DNA of 15,706 nucleotides from NCBI GenBank assembly GCA_017420825.1, contig JAFQNU010000205.1, forward strand, positions 1 through 15,706. Reading direction: 5' to 3'. The notes below the pieces were generated by a model. It did not search any database. It was not told the DNA's origin and saw nothing but the letters and a program-made list of their open reading frames with translations. Positions 1 to 8,749 of the stretch are shown piece by piece. The stretch comes from Clostridia bacterium. Lineage in GTDB: Bacteria; Bacillota; Clostridia; UBA1381. Every line of letters starts with the position of its first letter. Positions within the stretch are counted from its first letter, which is position 1. Position numbers and translations under genes: made by a program.

Positions 1-3000
1 AAAATCCTGAAATTCTTCCGGAAAGATTCCTATATATTCTTCACCAATTCCTGCATTCGCAACAATTTCAAGTGCTCCCTTGTCCCATGTACTCATATCG
101 TCACCGATAATATAATGAGGTCCAACTTGTGTCATATCGGGATGCTTCAAATCCTCGTCCTCTATAACACCATTTGTTTTTTCATACCATTGGGTATATG
201 GTTCTCTCTTTTTACCTGCAACTGTCAGTGTATCATCACACAGATAATTGTCTGTAACAATATTACATTTTCCCATGTTTCCTGTGGTTATCACACCATA
301 AGTCCACGGAAGCTCTCTGTCTGTGTTAAACACATTATGGGATATTTCCATCCAGCCTGCACCCTCATCAAGATAGATATTATTAACTGTACCTCCCTGG
401 TCCTCACAGTAATTATATGAGATTTTATTTCTGCCCTCCAAAGTCTCCGCCATGTTCGGATTTCCGAATGCGGTTGACATATGGTAAACAGCACCTCCGT
501 CAAACATCTCATATTTTAAAAGATTTGTCTTATGAATGTAGTTATGGTCAATTGAGGTCTGGTAATACAGATTAAAAGGTCTTGCTGAAAAGCCGTATCC
601 TGTGTGCATACCCGAATAGCTTGTTCTGAATATTTCGTTGTTACTGATATTTGAATACTGCAGGTTTGTAACAGCCATAGCACCTGCTGATAAAAACTCC
701 ACTGCCGTATCATGAATATAGTTATTTGTTATGTTAATATCTGCCTTATAGTACCGCTTATCCATAGGAAATGCTTCATTTACTGCCTCTTCGGATTTTC
801 CGTCACCGCTCATAGGCTTTCCTATCTGCATTGCATTGCTCGTAATATCATAGAACTCATTTCCAGTTATATTATTGTGTTGAATACCTCCTATAATATT
901 AAGCCCGCCATTGCCTGTTTTTTTAAATGTACATTCCTTAAAATCAAGATAAGATACATTTTCAAACTGAACTGCCGCTGTAATAATTTCTATATCTCCC
1001 ATAGACAAATCCGAAGCTCCGTCCTTTAATCTCGGTAAGAGTAATGCATCCTGACACAATGGCAAACCGCCTCGTTCATTAAACTGACGAACTCCCGTTG
1101 TATATCCGAATTCAATATTTTCAAAAATCAAATTATGTAGCGGATTATATTCTTCATCAGTTATTTTGCCACTGCCGTTTAATAATGTTTCGGTTGTAGG
1201 CAAAGTAATTTCAGCTTCATCTATATTTTCCCACGCTCTTGGGATATAATACAGAAAACCGTCACGGCTTAGGAACCATTCTCCTTCATTATCAACCAGT
1301 TCATAAGCATTTTCTACCCATAAATGAGTTCCGAAATATATAATTGATTCTGTTCTTGAACGGTCCATGAATTTCTCGTTATACTTTATTCTCAGAATAT
1401 CTCCATCTTTTTTTATCGAGTCAATTAATACCCTGTAATTACAATAAAATGTTCCGTTATGAACTATTTCCACATTGTTTATATCCGAAAGCTCAGCTAA
1501 CCACATACTCTTTGTAATGGCCTGATATTCCTGTCCAAGGTCAACAGAATAATTTGCAAGCTTTTCCTCGCTTCTTGCCCTTATCGCTCTTATTCCGTTT
1601 ACATACATCTGTCTTGTGTTCAAAGCTCCGACATACGTTCTGTATATATTCTTTTCACTATCATACATTTCCCAGCTATATTTTTTTGACTCACCGCCCT
1701 TTAAGAATGCCTTTCCGTCACCATAGCTTGTATAGATAATGTTATATCCGTTGGTTCCTGAATCTTCACTTGAAAGATTCAGGGTTTTATTCATATAATG
1801 CTCTCCTGCTTTTAAGAAAACATATATATTGCCACGCATATCAGAATTATTTTTTCTTACTTCCTCCTGCGCTCTGTATATACTCTTGAAAGGTTTTTGA
1901 AATGTTCCGTCATTATTTTCATCGTCTCCCGCAAGAGCATCAACATAGAAATATCTTCTGCCCTTTAATTCAAGCATTTTCTTGATAACCTCGGCAATTT
2001 CTGCTCTTGTTATGTTTTTATCAGGATAAAATTTGCCGTCAGGATATCCGTTTAAAACACCCAGAGCGGATGCTTTCTTTATTTCATCTGTCCATTTGCC
2101 AAATTCCAAAGCATCTGCATAAGTCTTGGCGTCTTCTGCCTTATTAACATCAATTATATCTGCATATGCAAGAATAATTGCACTGACCTCTCCTCTTGTC
2201 AAAGCTCTGTCAGGATAAAAATTATTGTTATCTATCAGCTTTTGCGGTATTAGTTTAAGATTTTTTGCCATTGAAACTGAATTGGCATACCATGCATCAG
2301 TTTCGACATCATTATACCCTGAATTTTTAGTATTTCTTGAAATATTAAATGTGTTCATTATCAAAGTAATAAACTCTGCTCTCGTAACATTTTTATCAGG
2401 AGCATATGTGACATCATCCATACCATTTATTATGTTTTCCCCTGCAAGTGCAGTAATTGTTGACTCTGCCCAGTTATTTTGTATATCCTCAAAGCTTACA
2501 TCTTCTATCTCTTCCTTTTCCGGCAACGGGTCTTCTTCCCAGACATACTCCTCAGGCATAAATTTATATTCTTCAGTCCCCCTCGAAGCAAGACAAAAAT
2601 CATCAAAATACGAAACTAAAGGCGGCTCTGTCCACACATTCGGATTTGGTGTGACGTTTACCTGAACATTATGTGCTGTCAGCTTTTTTCCGTATTGGTC
2701 ATATCCGGTATAGGTAAAGGTTGCTTTTATTTGAGTCCATTCTTCACCATAATTATAATATCCGTCATACACCACATTGCTTATTCCTGTAGCCGGATCC
2801 CAATTATCCTGAGTTAAATGTCCGTATCTGACCTCCAGCTTAAGTGTTGCCTGTCCATGCCCCTTTTCTGTCCTCGCCCACAAGGATAAGTCATAGGTTT
2901 CACCCGGAACAAGAACAAAATCCTGACAATATCTTTCACCTGCATAGTCTTTTACATTCTTTGAGCAATACTCACCGCTGTGAGGGTTATCACGTACCCT

Positions 3001-3162
3001 CTCATAGTCAACCATTCTCTCGACATACCAGCCATGATTAAGACTTTCTTCAAATCCACCGTTTATATACATATTTTCAGACTCTTGTGCATAAACAGGT
3101 GTAACCATAGAAACTAATACTGCAAGTATCAAAAACAACGATATATATGTATTTTTTTTCAT
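1..3162 (-). CDS. Secreted SLH-anchored right-handed beta-helix glycosidase (GH141-like), C-terminus cut off by window edge
   Basis: The frame is open for 1054 codons from an ATG at 3162 to base 1. AAGGAG at 3171-3176 lies 8 nt upstream. Residues 1-25 form a signal peptide ending VYA. About 34-195 is a CBM4/9/22-like jelly-roll module, opening with NGGFEES and closing with SYFDDF. About 224-400 holds three SLH repeats (for example TRAEFITLIM and DGKFYPDKNITRAE), which bind cell-wall polymer. From about 403 (YFYVDALAGDD, then VFLKAGEHYM) a parallel beta-helix begins, with many N-x-I/F rungs. DGGAVY (Asp888) and IYLDEG (Asp932) match the style of conserved acidic motifs in GH141, a family with fucosidase and xylanase members. 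The NAG...EEY stretch near base 1 resembles the usual end of this module, so little may be missing. It is the third gene of an SLH operon, 14 nt after its neighbour. The beta-helix glycan-active call is solid; the exact family and substrate are inferred. Confidence 0.85.
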   Translation of the reverse strand, partial: MKKNTYISLFLILAVLVSMVTPVYAQESENMYINGGFEESLNHGWYVERMVDYERVRDNPHSGEYCSKNVKDYAGERYCQDFVLVPGETYDLSLWARTEKGHGQATLKLEVRYGHLTQDNWDPATGISNVVYDGYYNYGEEWTQIKATFTYTGYDQYGKKLTAHNVQVNVTPNPNVWTEPPLVSYFDDFCLASRGTEEYKFMPEEYVWEEDPLPEKEEIEDVSFEDIQNNWAESTITALAGENIINGMDDVTYAPDKNVTRAEFITLIMNTFNISRNTKNSGYNDVETDAWYANSVSMAKNLKLIPQKLIDNNNFYPDRALTRGEVSAIILAYADIIDVNKAEDAKTYADALEFGKWTDEIKKASALGVLNGYPDGKFYPDKNITRAEIAEVIKKMLELKGRRYFYVDALAGDDENNDGTFQKPFKSIYRAQEEVRKNNSDMRGNIYVFLKAGEHYMNKTLNLSSEDSGTNGYNIIYTSYGDGKAFLKGGESKKYSWEMYDSEKNIYRTYVGALNTRQMYVNGIRAIRARSEEKLANYSVDLGQEYQAITKSMWLAELSDINNVEIVHNGTFYCNYRVLIDSIKKDGDILRIKYNEKFMDRSRTESIIYFGTHLWVENAYELVDNEGEWFLSRDGFLYYIPRAWENIDEAEITLPTTETLLNGSGKITDEEYNPLHNLIFENIEFGYTTGVRQFNERGGLPLCQDALLLPRLKDGASDLSMGDIEIITAAVQFENVSYLDFKECTFKKTGNGGLNIIGGIQHNNITGNEFYDITSNAMQIGKPMSGDGKSEEAVNEAFPMDKRYYKADINITNNYIHDTAVEFLSAGAMAVTNLQYSNISNNEIFRTSYSGMHTGYGFSARPFNLYYQTSIDHNYIHKTNLLKYEMFDGGAVYHMSTAFGNPNMAETLEGRNKISYNYCEDQGGTVNNIYLDEGAGWMEISHNVFNTDRELPWTYGVITTGNMGKCNIVTDNYLCDDTLTVAGKKREPYTQWYEKTNGVIEDEDLKHPDMTQVGPHYIIGDDMSTWDKGALEIVANAGIGEEYIGIFPEEFQDF

Positions 3163-3176
3163 GCTGTTTTCTCCTT

Positions 3177-4841
3177 CTATTTAACAAGGTTTTTTAAACG
3201 ATAGATAAGTGTTGCCGCCTCGGCTCTTGTTAAATTATTATTGGGATAGAATTTACCATCATTCATTCCTTTAATAACTCCAATTGAGGACAGCTCAGAA
3301 ATTGCCTGTATCGCATAATCTGAAATATCATTATTATCTTTAAAATCAAGCTCACCCAAAGAAGTATTTTTATTATAGACTCTGTGCAGAATAACCGCCG
3401 CATCCTGTCGTGTAATATTTTTACCTATTCCAAATTGTTTCTCCGATATACCCTTAGCAACCCCAAGCTTCACTCCCGATGCCACATACGGATAATACCA
3501 TGCCTTTTTATCCACATCCTCAAAATTTGCTGATGCAGTTTTATCAAGCTTATTAAATGCAATAAGAACAATTTTTATAAATTCTTCTCTTGTAATTTTA
3601 TTGTTCGGGTTAAAGTATCCGTTTTCATCACCTGACACACAGCCTGACTCTGCAAGAGAATTAATAGCCTCCTTTGCCCACTCTACGTTATCAATATCAG
3701 GAAAGGTTTTTTTATTTGTTTGAGACGGAGAACTCTCTTCTTCTAAATTATCCTCATCATTAGGCATAGAAACAATTATTCCTCCTCCGCCACCGCCGCC
3801 TCCTGACGGTTTGGATGCTTCTTTCTTTGAGTCCTCATATATTTCTTGCGCTATATCTTCAAACTCACCTGCAACCAAGCTGTAATCAGTAATATTTTCT
3901 GTTCTTAGTTCATCAAAGACTTCACTTTGCTCCAGCTCTGAGAGCAAATCATAATAGCTCATATCAGGCTCTGAAATTATTGATTTGTCTGCATAATATA
4001 ATAACGCAGCTTCTGCAGTTTTAAAATCACAGGTTGCTATCACAGCACATAAACAAGCTCCGTCAAATGCCTTTTGAATATCGGTCAAGTTTATTTGCTC
4101 ACTTTTATCTACATTATTAGAACTGTATATCTCGGCAAGCCTTGTCTTATCATTCATTTTATCATAATAAGTCTTATCAACAGAAATACTCTGCAAATTA
4201 TCCACAACGTCCGAAAGATTACTCTTTGCACACATCAGTGAAACCACTTCATATTGTTTATCCATTCCTGCTGTCAATACTGCTCTTTGTTCCTCAATAT
4301 TATCTTCAGTCACCGCTTCGTCATCAAACACCAGTTCTTCAAACAAGGCATTACAAAATATTGTTTTTAATTCTCCCAGAGCCAGGTATTTCTCTGTATC
4401 AATTTCTAAAAACATATAATCTTCGTCAAAGTACGATGTAAATTCCTGTTTTGTTTTTGCATCCTTTAGCCTCTGCATTGCACGAATTTTTGCCGGAGTA
4501 TTTTCAAAATCAAATGTTATTTCCTCAACATTTCCGCCCACTCCAACCTTTATTTTGTATGTTCCGTCCAATAATCTGTCATTAAGCTTTATTTTTTTGA
4601 AATTTACTGTATATCCGTTCTCCTGACTATATGTAACAGCCTTACTCTCTCCTGCATACAGCGGATATTCTTTATTTTCATCAACAACCTGAATTGTTGC
4701 TTTAGAAAAAGCCTCGTTGTCTGTATAACTCACATTTACAAAATATGTATTTTCAAAGCTTGTCCCGATTTGTGCAAATACCGTCGTGTTTAAACAAATT
4801 ATCCCCGCACAAGCAATCACAGCTTTACATGATTTATTCAT
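3177..4841 (-). CDS. Secreted protein of unknown function with C-terminal SLH triplet
   Basis: 554 residues. The ATG at 4841 overlaps the end of the upstream gene by 8 bp, and AGGAGG at 4851-4856 sits 9 nt before it, so translation is probably coupled. Residues 1-23 are a signal peptide ending VFA. About 25-115 looks like a beta-sandwich (alternating strands, DGTYKIKVGVGG). About 116-345 is acidic and mostly helical, with no family I recognise and no obvious catalytic motif. A run of eight glycines (347-354) and an acidic Ser/Pro/Glu stretch form a flexible linker to three SLH repeats, about 378-554, which end the protein (TREEFIKIVL, TRQDAAVIL, TRAEAATLIYRL). The SLH domains should hold it on the cell wall and present the N-terminal part outward. 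Its stop codon lies just before the ribosome site of the beta-helix gene. A ligand-binding or structural surface role is plausible but unproven. Confidence 0.9.
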   Translation of the reverse strand: MNKSCKAVIACAGIICLNTTVFAQIGTSFENTYFVNVSYTDNEAFSKATIQVVDENKEYPLYAGESKAVTYSQENGYTVNFKKIKLNDRLLDGTYKIKVGVGGNVEEITFDFENTPAKIRAMQRLKDAKTKQEFTSYFDEDYMFLEIDTEKYLALGELKTIFCNALFEELVFDDEAVTEDNIEEQRAVLTAGMDKQYEVVSLMCAKSNLSDVVDNLQSISVDKTYYDKMNDKTRLAEIYSSNNVDKSEQINLTDIQKAFDGACLCAVIATCDFKTAEAALLYYADKSIISEPDMSYYDLLSELEQSEVFDELRTENITDYSLVAGEFEDIAQEIYEDSKKEASKPSGGGGGGGGIIVSMPNDEDNLEEESSPSQTNKKTFPDIDNVEWAKEAINSLAESGCVSGDENGYFNPNNKITREEFIKIVLIAFNKLDKTASANFEDVDKKAWYYPYVASGVKLGVAKGISEKQFGIGKNITRQDAAVILHRVYNKNTSLGELDFKDNNDISDYAIQAISELSSIGVIKGMNDGKFYPNNNLTRAEAATLIYRLKNLVK

Positions 4842-7461
4842 ATATAATTACCTCCTGCATCAAACACTGATTTACACGAATAACTGCCTTTTTTCCTATG
4901 TAGTTTTCAAGCTCGTTTCTGCTGATTTTTTTACTTGTTTCTGTTTTGTCATTATAAACGAGAATATTATTCTCATTCATGGTAGCAATTTCTAACTGCC
5001 AATCTACGTTTGTGTTATTCTTCCAGTCGTCTGCGGTCGGATACACACTTGTACTGAACTGAATAAATTTTTCAGATACCGCATCAATTTTTGTATATAC
5101 CAATCTTCCCATATCAACGTACTTATTAGGATAATAATGACAGGTATCTACCAGGTTATCATCAACCTTAAACCGTGCATTTTTATTGTTCGGCTCGTCA
5201 AAGTCGTATATCTTTTCAATTCTTATGACTTCACCCTTCGCATCAGTTGCAATTGCGATTGTATCTCCTTGTCCGATTTCAGAAAGCTCCACACCCTGTA
5301 TTCTTGTTATCGGAACCTGGTTATATCCGTCTGTCAATGACAGGTCAAGAGTATCACTAACAACAAATTTAGCAGAAATCCCATTCTTTGGCGATGAAAG
5401 AGTCAGAATATTTGCAGGAATGTCATCCTGTGTAAGTCCTTCTGTATTATCCTCTACAACATATATATTTGAATCATCATTAAGAATCGCAACAGCCGCA
5501 TCGTATAGCACAACAAAGTCCGCATAATTCAGTTTTCCGCTTGATGTTGTGAAAATCTTATATGTCTTATCTCTCATATTCTCTATCTGTGCAAAATCAA
5601 AAAGTCCGTATGCCTCCTTCTCGGTCGGGTCGGACGGTACAAGCATAACAGAGGTTGTGCCCTTTTCACCTGCCACCTTACCTGCTAATACATTTGTTCC
5701 GTTATTTCCTCTTACCGACAAGCTTTTAGTTCCGCTTGCCAGTAATTTAAACTCACCTCTTTGGGCATTCTCGTCCTGCGGCAATGTTACTTTTTTTATT
5801 TGTTCCCCGTCATTCTCAAATATAACAGCCTGACCTCTGTTCATTAACTCTCCCAGCACTGTTATATCTGCTTTTACAGAATTATTATTTATTCTTAATT
5901 TGTTCTCAGCATAATAGGCTTCAAAGTCACCATTTTGCGTATAGAACTCCATATGAACCCTGTTTTCAAGTTCTTCATCCTCATACATTCTGTAAAGAAC
6001 TGCAAAGGTCCCTCCTGTACTCTCAACTACTCTTACAACAATTTTACCATCCTTGCTCAAATATGCTGTCAATTGCTGTCCAAGCAATATACTCTGTGTA
6101 CACTCTGATGACTTCTTATAATATTTATCAGAAATCTCATATTCATCTTCCTTTATTGCTGTCACCTTTCCCGAAACCGTATCCTTCACAACATACACAT
6201 TTTTTAAAACAGTTCCTGATGTGTTTTTACTCTCAGTAACAGAAATGACAACATTTTTCTCAATTTCCTCAATCGTTATCCTGTTTAAATTTTCATCATA
6301 TATTACCACATCATACAAATCGGAATTAAGATTTACATTAATATTATTTTCGCCGTCATATATAACCTCATTTGTTACATCAACATTTGTAACATAATAA
6401 TTTTTATATTCCGTCATAAACATGACCTCGTAAGCCCCATCATTATCATTATCAAGAAGCTTTACATGTGTATTCGGAAACTTGATACCCGATAACTGTC
6501 CGTATTCTGTATATGCTACTCCGTTATATATAATCTTTAATTTTTCAACAGGATATTTTTCTACTCCCTCTTCATCATCTGAATATAATAAATATTTTTC
6601 ATTAAATTCCTGAACCCCGTCACCTTCAACTTCAACATAGTTATTTCTTTTTGTTTTTTCTATATACAGGCCTGTCAGCTCACCATCATCATTTTTGTAG
6701 TAGCATTTTACATGACATCCCAGAAAATCACTGTAATCATTTTCAAAAGAAAATTCTTCATCATTAATCCACAAAATGTTATCTCTCACAGCCTCTTTGG
6801 GAAATACTAAAGATGTATATTTATTCCCTGTCACAATGCCCTCCAGAGCATATGTCTTGTGGAATTGTTCAATTGCTGAAATCTTATCAACCGTACCTCC
6901 GAAGGAAATTGTCATAACCTCTGCCTCGAGTGCATTTTCAAGAATTTTAAGCAGTTGCTCCTTTTTTGCATAATCATTCGTATTACAAACGACTCCTTCC
7001 AACATATCCAAATCAGACGCAACCTTCAATACACCGCTTATCCAATTATCACTCTTTGATACTATATGCTTATATCCAAAAGCATTTACAATTACACTTA
7101 AAGCTTCAATATATGTAATACTTCTGTCAGGATAAAACTTATATCCCTCACAGCCTGCAACATAACCCAAGTCATACAGACTGTTGACAGCTCCTACTGC
7201 CTTGTGGCTCGTATCAACATCTATAAATCTCGTGTATTCTTCTGAATTATCAGGAGTTAAATTCAGATATCTGATCATAAATCTTGCAAAATCACCACGA
7301 GAGATGCTTTCCCCCACAAAAACATCATCTAAGGATATTCCTATTGCCTTAAGCTTCTCTTCAGCAGAATACGTATCAATAGCTGACTCCTGGGCATTAG
7401 CAAAATATATACAGGTAAGCACCATACTTACTGCCAATATAAAACTGATAATTCTTTTCAT
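4834..7461 (-). CDS. Large secreted SLH-like beta-rich protein of unknown function
   Basis: 875 residues from the ATG at 7461, chosen because AGAGAGG lies 6 nt upstream and MKRIISFILAVSM starts a clean signal peptide ending ANA. An in-frame ATG at 7485 would add eight residues and lacks a good ribosome site. About 35-195 contains divergent SLH repeats (SISRGDFARFMIRYL, then YKFYPDRSITYIEALSVIV, then a weaker third). The remaining ~670 residues are beta-rich, with recurring G-x-V-T motifs (LEGIVTGNKYTSL, VSGKVTAIKEDEY) that suggest repeated small barrel domains. One DNDNDG loop (337-342) has the D-x-D-x-D-G pattern of calcium-binding sites. I see no known enzyme motif. It is the first gene of the three-gene SLH operon and overlaps the next gene by 8 bp. 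Proteins with degenerate SLH repeats and long beta-rich tails occur in gut Clostridia, but I know of no assigned function. Scaffold, adhesin or glycan binder are options. Confidence 0.88.
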   Translation of the reverse strand: MKRIISFILAVSMVLTCIYFANAQESAIDTYSAEEKLKAIGISLDDVFVGESISRGDFARFMIRYLNLTPDNSEEYTRFIDVDTSHKAVGAVNSLYDLGYVAGCEGYKFYPDRSITYIEALSVIVNAFGYKHIVSKSDNWISGVLKVASDLDMLEGVVCNTNDYAKKEQLLKILENALEAEVMTISFGGTVDKISAIEQFHKTYALEGIVTGNKYTSLVFPKEAVRDNILWINDEEFSFENDYSDFLGCHVKCYYKNDDGELTGLYIEKTKRNNYVEVEGDGVQEFNEKYLLYSDDEEGVEKYPVEKLKIIYNGVAYTEYGQLSGIKFPNTHVKLLDNDNDGAYEVMFMTEYKNYYVTNVDVTNEVIYDGENNINVNLNSDLYDVVIYDENLNRITIEEIEKNVVISVTESKNTSGTVLKNVYVVKDTVSGKVTAIKEDEYEISDKYYKKSSECTQSILLGQQLTAYLSKDGKIVVRVVESTGGTFAVLYRMYEDEELENRVHMEFYTQNGDFEAYYAENKLRINNNSVKADITVLGELMNRGQAVIFENDGEQIKKVTLPQDENAQRGEFKLLASGTKSLSVRGNNGTNVLAGKVAGEKGTTSVMLVPSDPTEKEAYGLFDFAQIENMRDKTYKIFTTSSGKLNYADFVVLYDAAVAILNDDSNIYVVEDNTEGLTQDDIPANILTLSSPKNGISAKFVVSDTLDLSLTDGYNQVPITRIQGVELSEIGQGDTIAIATDAKGEVIRIEKIYDFDEPNNKNARFKVDDNLVDTCHYYPNKYVDMGRLVYTKIDAVSEKFIQFSTSVYPTADDWKNNTNVDWQLEIATMNENNILVYNDKTETSKKISRNELENYIGKKAVIRVNQCLMQEVIIYE

Positions 7462-7496
7462 AACATACCTCTCTTTCTCGTACATGCACTACATCC

Positions 7497-7518
7497 ATTA
7501 TACAATAATTATATTATA
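7497..7518 (-). promoter_or_regulatory. Candidate -10 elements of the SLH operon
   Basis: Two perfect TATAAT hexamers read on the minus strand at 7513-7518 and 7497-7502, about 40-50 nt before the ATG at 7461. Neither has a convincing -35: the hexamer 17 bp upstream of the first is CAGGTA. A good -10 with a poor -35 is what an activator-dependent promoter looks like, and the direct repeat at 7541-7582 begins exactly where the activator would bind. The region is AT-rich, so chance TATAAT matches are expected. Confidence 0.45.
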
Positions 7519-7540
7519 ATATCTTCTTCTTTTTCTACCT

Positions 7541-7582
7541 GTATTTTGTGTTTTCAATACATTAAATTCGTCGTATTTTGTG
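7541..7582 (-). repeat. Perfect 10-bp direct repeat, candidate AraC-family operator
   Basis: CACAAAATAC (minus-strand reading) occurs at 7573-7582 and again at 7541-7550, a start-to-start distance of 32 bp, about three helical turns. The proximal copy ends next to the -35 position of the promoter candidate. It also forms half of an inverted repeat, TGTATT-N10-AATACA, at 7540-7561. Direct repeats on one face of the helix beside the -35 are the usual arrangement for AraC/XylS activators, and such a regulator is encoded immediately upstream. Binding is inferred, not shown. Confidence 0.4.
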
Positions 7583-7627
7583 CTGACTATTATAGTTTTT
7601 TTTATTTGAGTTACAGATATTTCCATC

Positions 7628-7668
7628 AAAAAAACAGATGAAATAACATAAATATGTTCTACATCTGT
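7628..7668 (-). terminator. Intrinsic terminator after the AraC-family gene
   Basis: Read on the minus strand, ACAGATG (7662-7668) pairs with CATCTGT (7634-7640). An inner stem AACATA/TATGTT has a two-base loop, and a run of six T follows at 7633-7628. It starts 9 nt beyond the stop codon at 7677-7679. It separates the regulator transcript from the SLH operon. Confidence 0.75.
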
Positions 7669-7676
7669 CTTTATCT

Positions 7677-8546
7677 TTAGTTCTTTTTTGTTGGTTTTAT
7701 CTGTTTTTTATATTCACTTGGAGTCATCGATGAAATTTGCTTAAATACTTTGCCAAATCTGCTAAGACTTTCAAATCCCACCGATATTGCTATATCTACA
7801 AAGCTTGAATTTGTACATGATATTAATGACTGTGCCTCCGCTACCCTTATTGTATTTATATACTCCACAAAGGAGGCACCTACATATTTTTTAAAATTTC
7901 TGCTTATCTCACATTTACTGACATCAAATTTATTCGCAAGGGTATCAAGCGTAATTTTTTGATTAAAATTCTTTTTTATGTAACTTGACATCATCATATA
8001 CTTTACCTGTGAGCTTAATTTCCCCGGTGAAACATAAATATCTATGTCCGTTTTCTTGTCATATTTAGTATGATTAAATATCAAATCAAATATTGCACTC
8101 TTTAATTTTATAACACGCAGGTGATTGTTATCCTCCGAAATCGTTTCCAGTATATCAAAAACATGAGTTATATATTCGCTTTCATTTTCATTTATATCAA
8201 CAATAATCTCGCCAAAAGAAAACAGTTCTCTCGTATCAACTCCCGGTATGAACTCATCGAAAAAATCATCCGGAAATCCGAGGAAATACAATACCTGTTT
8301 AGCAGGCTTTAAACTTATAGTAAGATGGGAATATCCCGGCGGTATGATAACCAATTGGTTACTGCTTAATTTATATGGAATGCCATTCTGATAAAAAACA
8401 CGCTCACCCTTAGAGACATAAAAAACCTCATAGTAATTGTGTATATGTTCCTTTTCCATTCCAACCATACCGTCGAAAACCTGTTTTACAACAAAAAAAT
8501 CTATTTCTCTGTCTTCAAGCTTCATTTCAACCGATTTTGCCTCCAC
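7677..8546 (-). CDS. AraC-family transcriptional regulator
   Basis: 289 residues. The start is GTG at 8546, with GAGGGGTGAT a few bases upstream; an internal ATG at residue 8 is the alternative. Residues about 15-100 form a cupin-type sensing domain (HIHNYYEVFYVSKGE at 34-48, IIPPGYSHL at 67-75), which in this family binds a sugar or other small ligand. About 180-285 is the double helix-turn-helix DNA-binding domain: first helix pair around 199-220 (LDTLANKFDVSKCEISRNFKK), second around 247-270 (DIAISVGFESLSRFGKVFK), closing with the family signature MTPSEYKK. The size is typical. It has its own promoter and terminator, so it is made separately from the SLH operon just downstream, its most likely target. 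The ligand is unknown; a breakdown product of the beta-helix enzyme's substrate is a reasonable guess. Confidence 0.93.
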   Translation of the reverse strand: MEAKSVEMKLEDREIDFFVVKQVFDGMVGMEKEHIHNYYEVFYVSKGERVFYQNGIPYKLSSNQLVIIPPGYSHLTISLKPAKQVLYFLGFPDDFFDEFIPGVDTRELFSFGEIIVDINENESEYITHVFDILETISEDNNHLRVIKLKSAIFDLIFNHTKYDKKTDIDIYVSPGKLSSQVKYMMMSSYIKKNFNQKITLDTLANKFDVSKCEISRNFKKYVGASFVEYINTIRVAEAQSLISCTNSSFVDIAISVGFESLSRFGKVFKQISSMTPSEYKKQIKPTKKN

Positions 8547-8581
8547 TGTATATCACCCCTCTTTTACTATAATTCACTTTA

Positions 8582-8609
8582 ATTATAACACATTTTTTTC
8601 AATTATCAA
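8582..8609 (-). promoter_or_regulatory. SigA-type promoter of the AraC-family gene
   Basis: On the minus strand, TTGATA (8604-8609), a 16-bp spacer and TATAAT (8582-8587), with an extended TGT just before the -10. The -10 is about 35 nt upstream of the GTG start. Both hexamers are near consensus, so fairly constant expression of the regulator is expected. Confidence 0.65.
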
Positions 8610-8694
8610 CAATTATTTTTTTCCAATATTCATTAAAGAGTTTTTCACTATATTACCCTCTATAACATATTATTTTATTAAATTCAAGTGTTCC

Positions 8695-8740
8695 ATAAAA
8701 ATAATGCGGTAAATGAGTATTAAAACTCAATTACCGCATT
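8695..8740 (-). terminator. Intrinsic terminator after the P-loop ATPase gene
   Basis: A long hairpin on the minus strand: AATGCGGTAA (8731-8740, minus reading) pairs with TTACCGCATT (8703-8712). It continues, after one A/A mismatch, into TGAGT/ACTCA with a 6-base loop. ATTTTTAT follows at 8702-8695. It lies 10 nt beyond the stop codon at 8750. Confidence 0.85.
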
Positions 8741-8749
8741 TATTTACTC

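Noticed and set aside
115..2665. Several plus-strand open frames of 60-150 codons, opposite the beta-helix gene
   Set aside because: They lie antisense to a continuous 1054-codon frame with clear CBM, SLH and beta-helix signatures, and they lack ribosome sites.
3780..3806. GGN-rich run as a repeat or recombination element
   Set aside because: It encodes eight glycines in frame, a common flexible linker before SLH domains, and the codons vary (GGA, GGC, GGT).
7583..7617. A third TATAAT (7589-7594, minus strand) as a further promoter for the SLH operon
   Set aside because: Its upstream hexamer (CTGTAA) is a poor -35 and it sits in A/T tracts, where chance matches are common.
8610..8694. Extra gene or RNA in the AT-rich stretch between the AraC gene and the ATPase terminator
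   Set aside because: No ribosome site with a usable frame and no stable hairpin apart from the listed terminator; only the AraC promoter is supported nearby.
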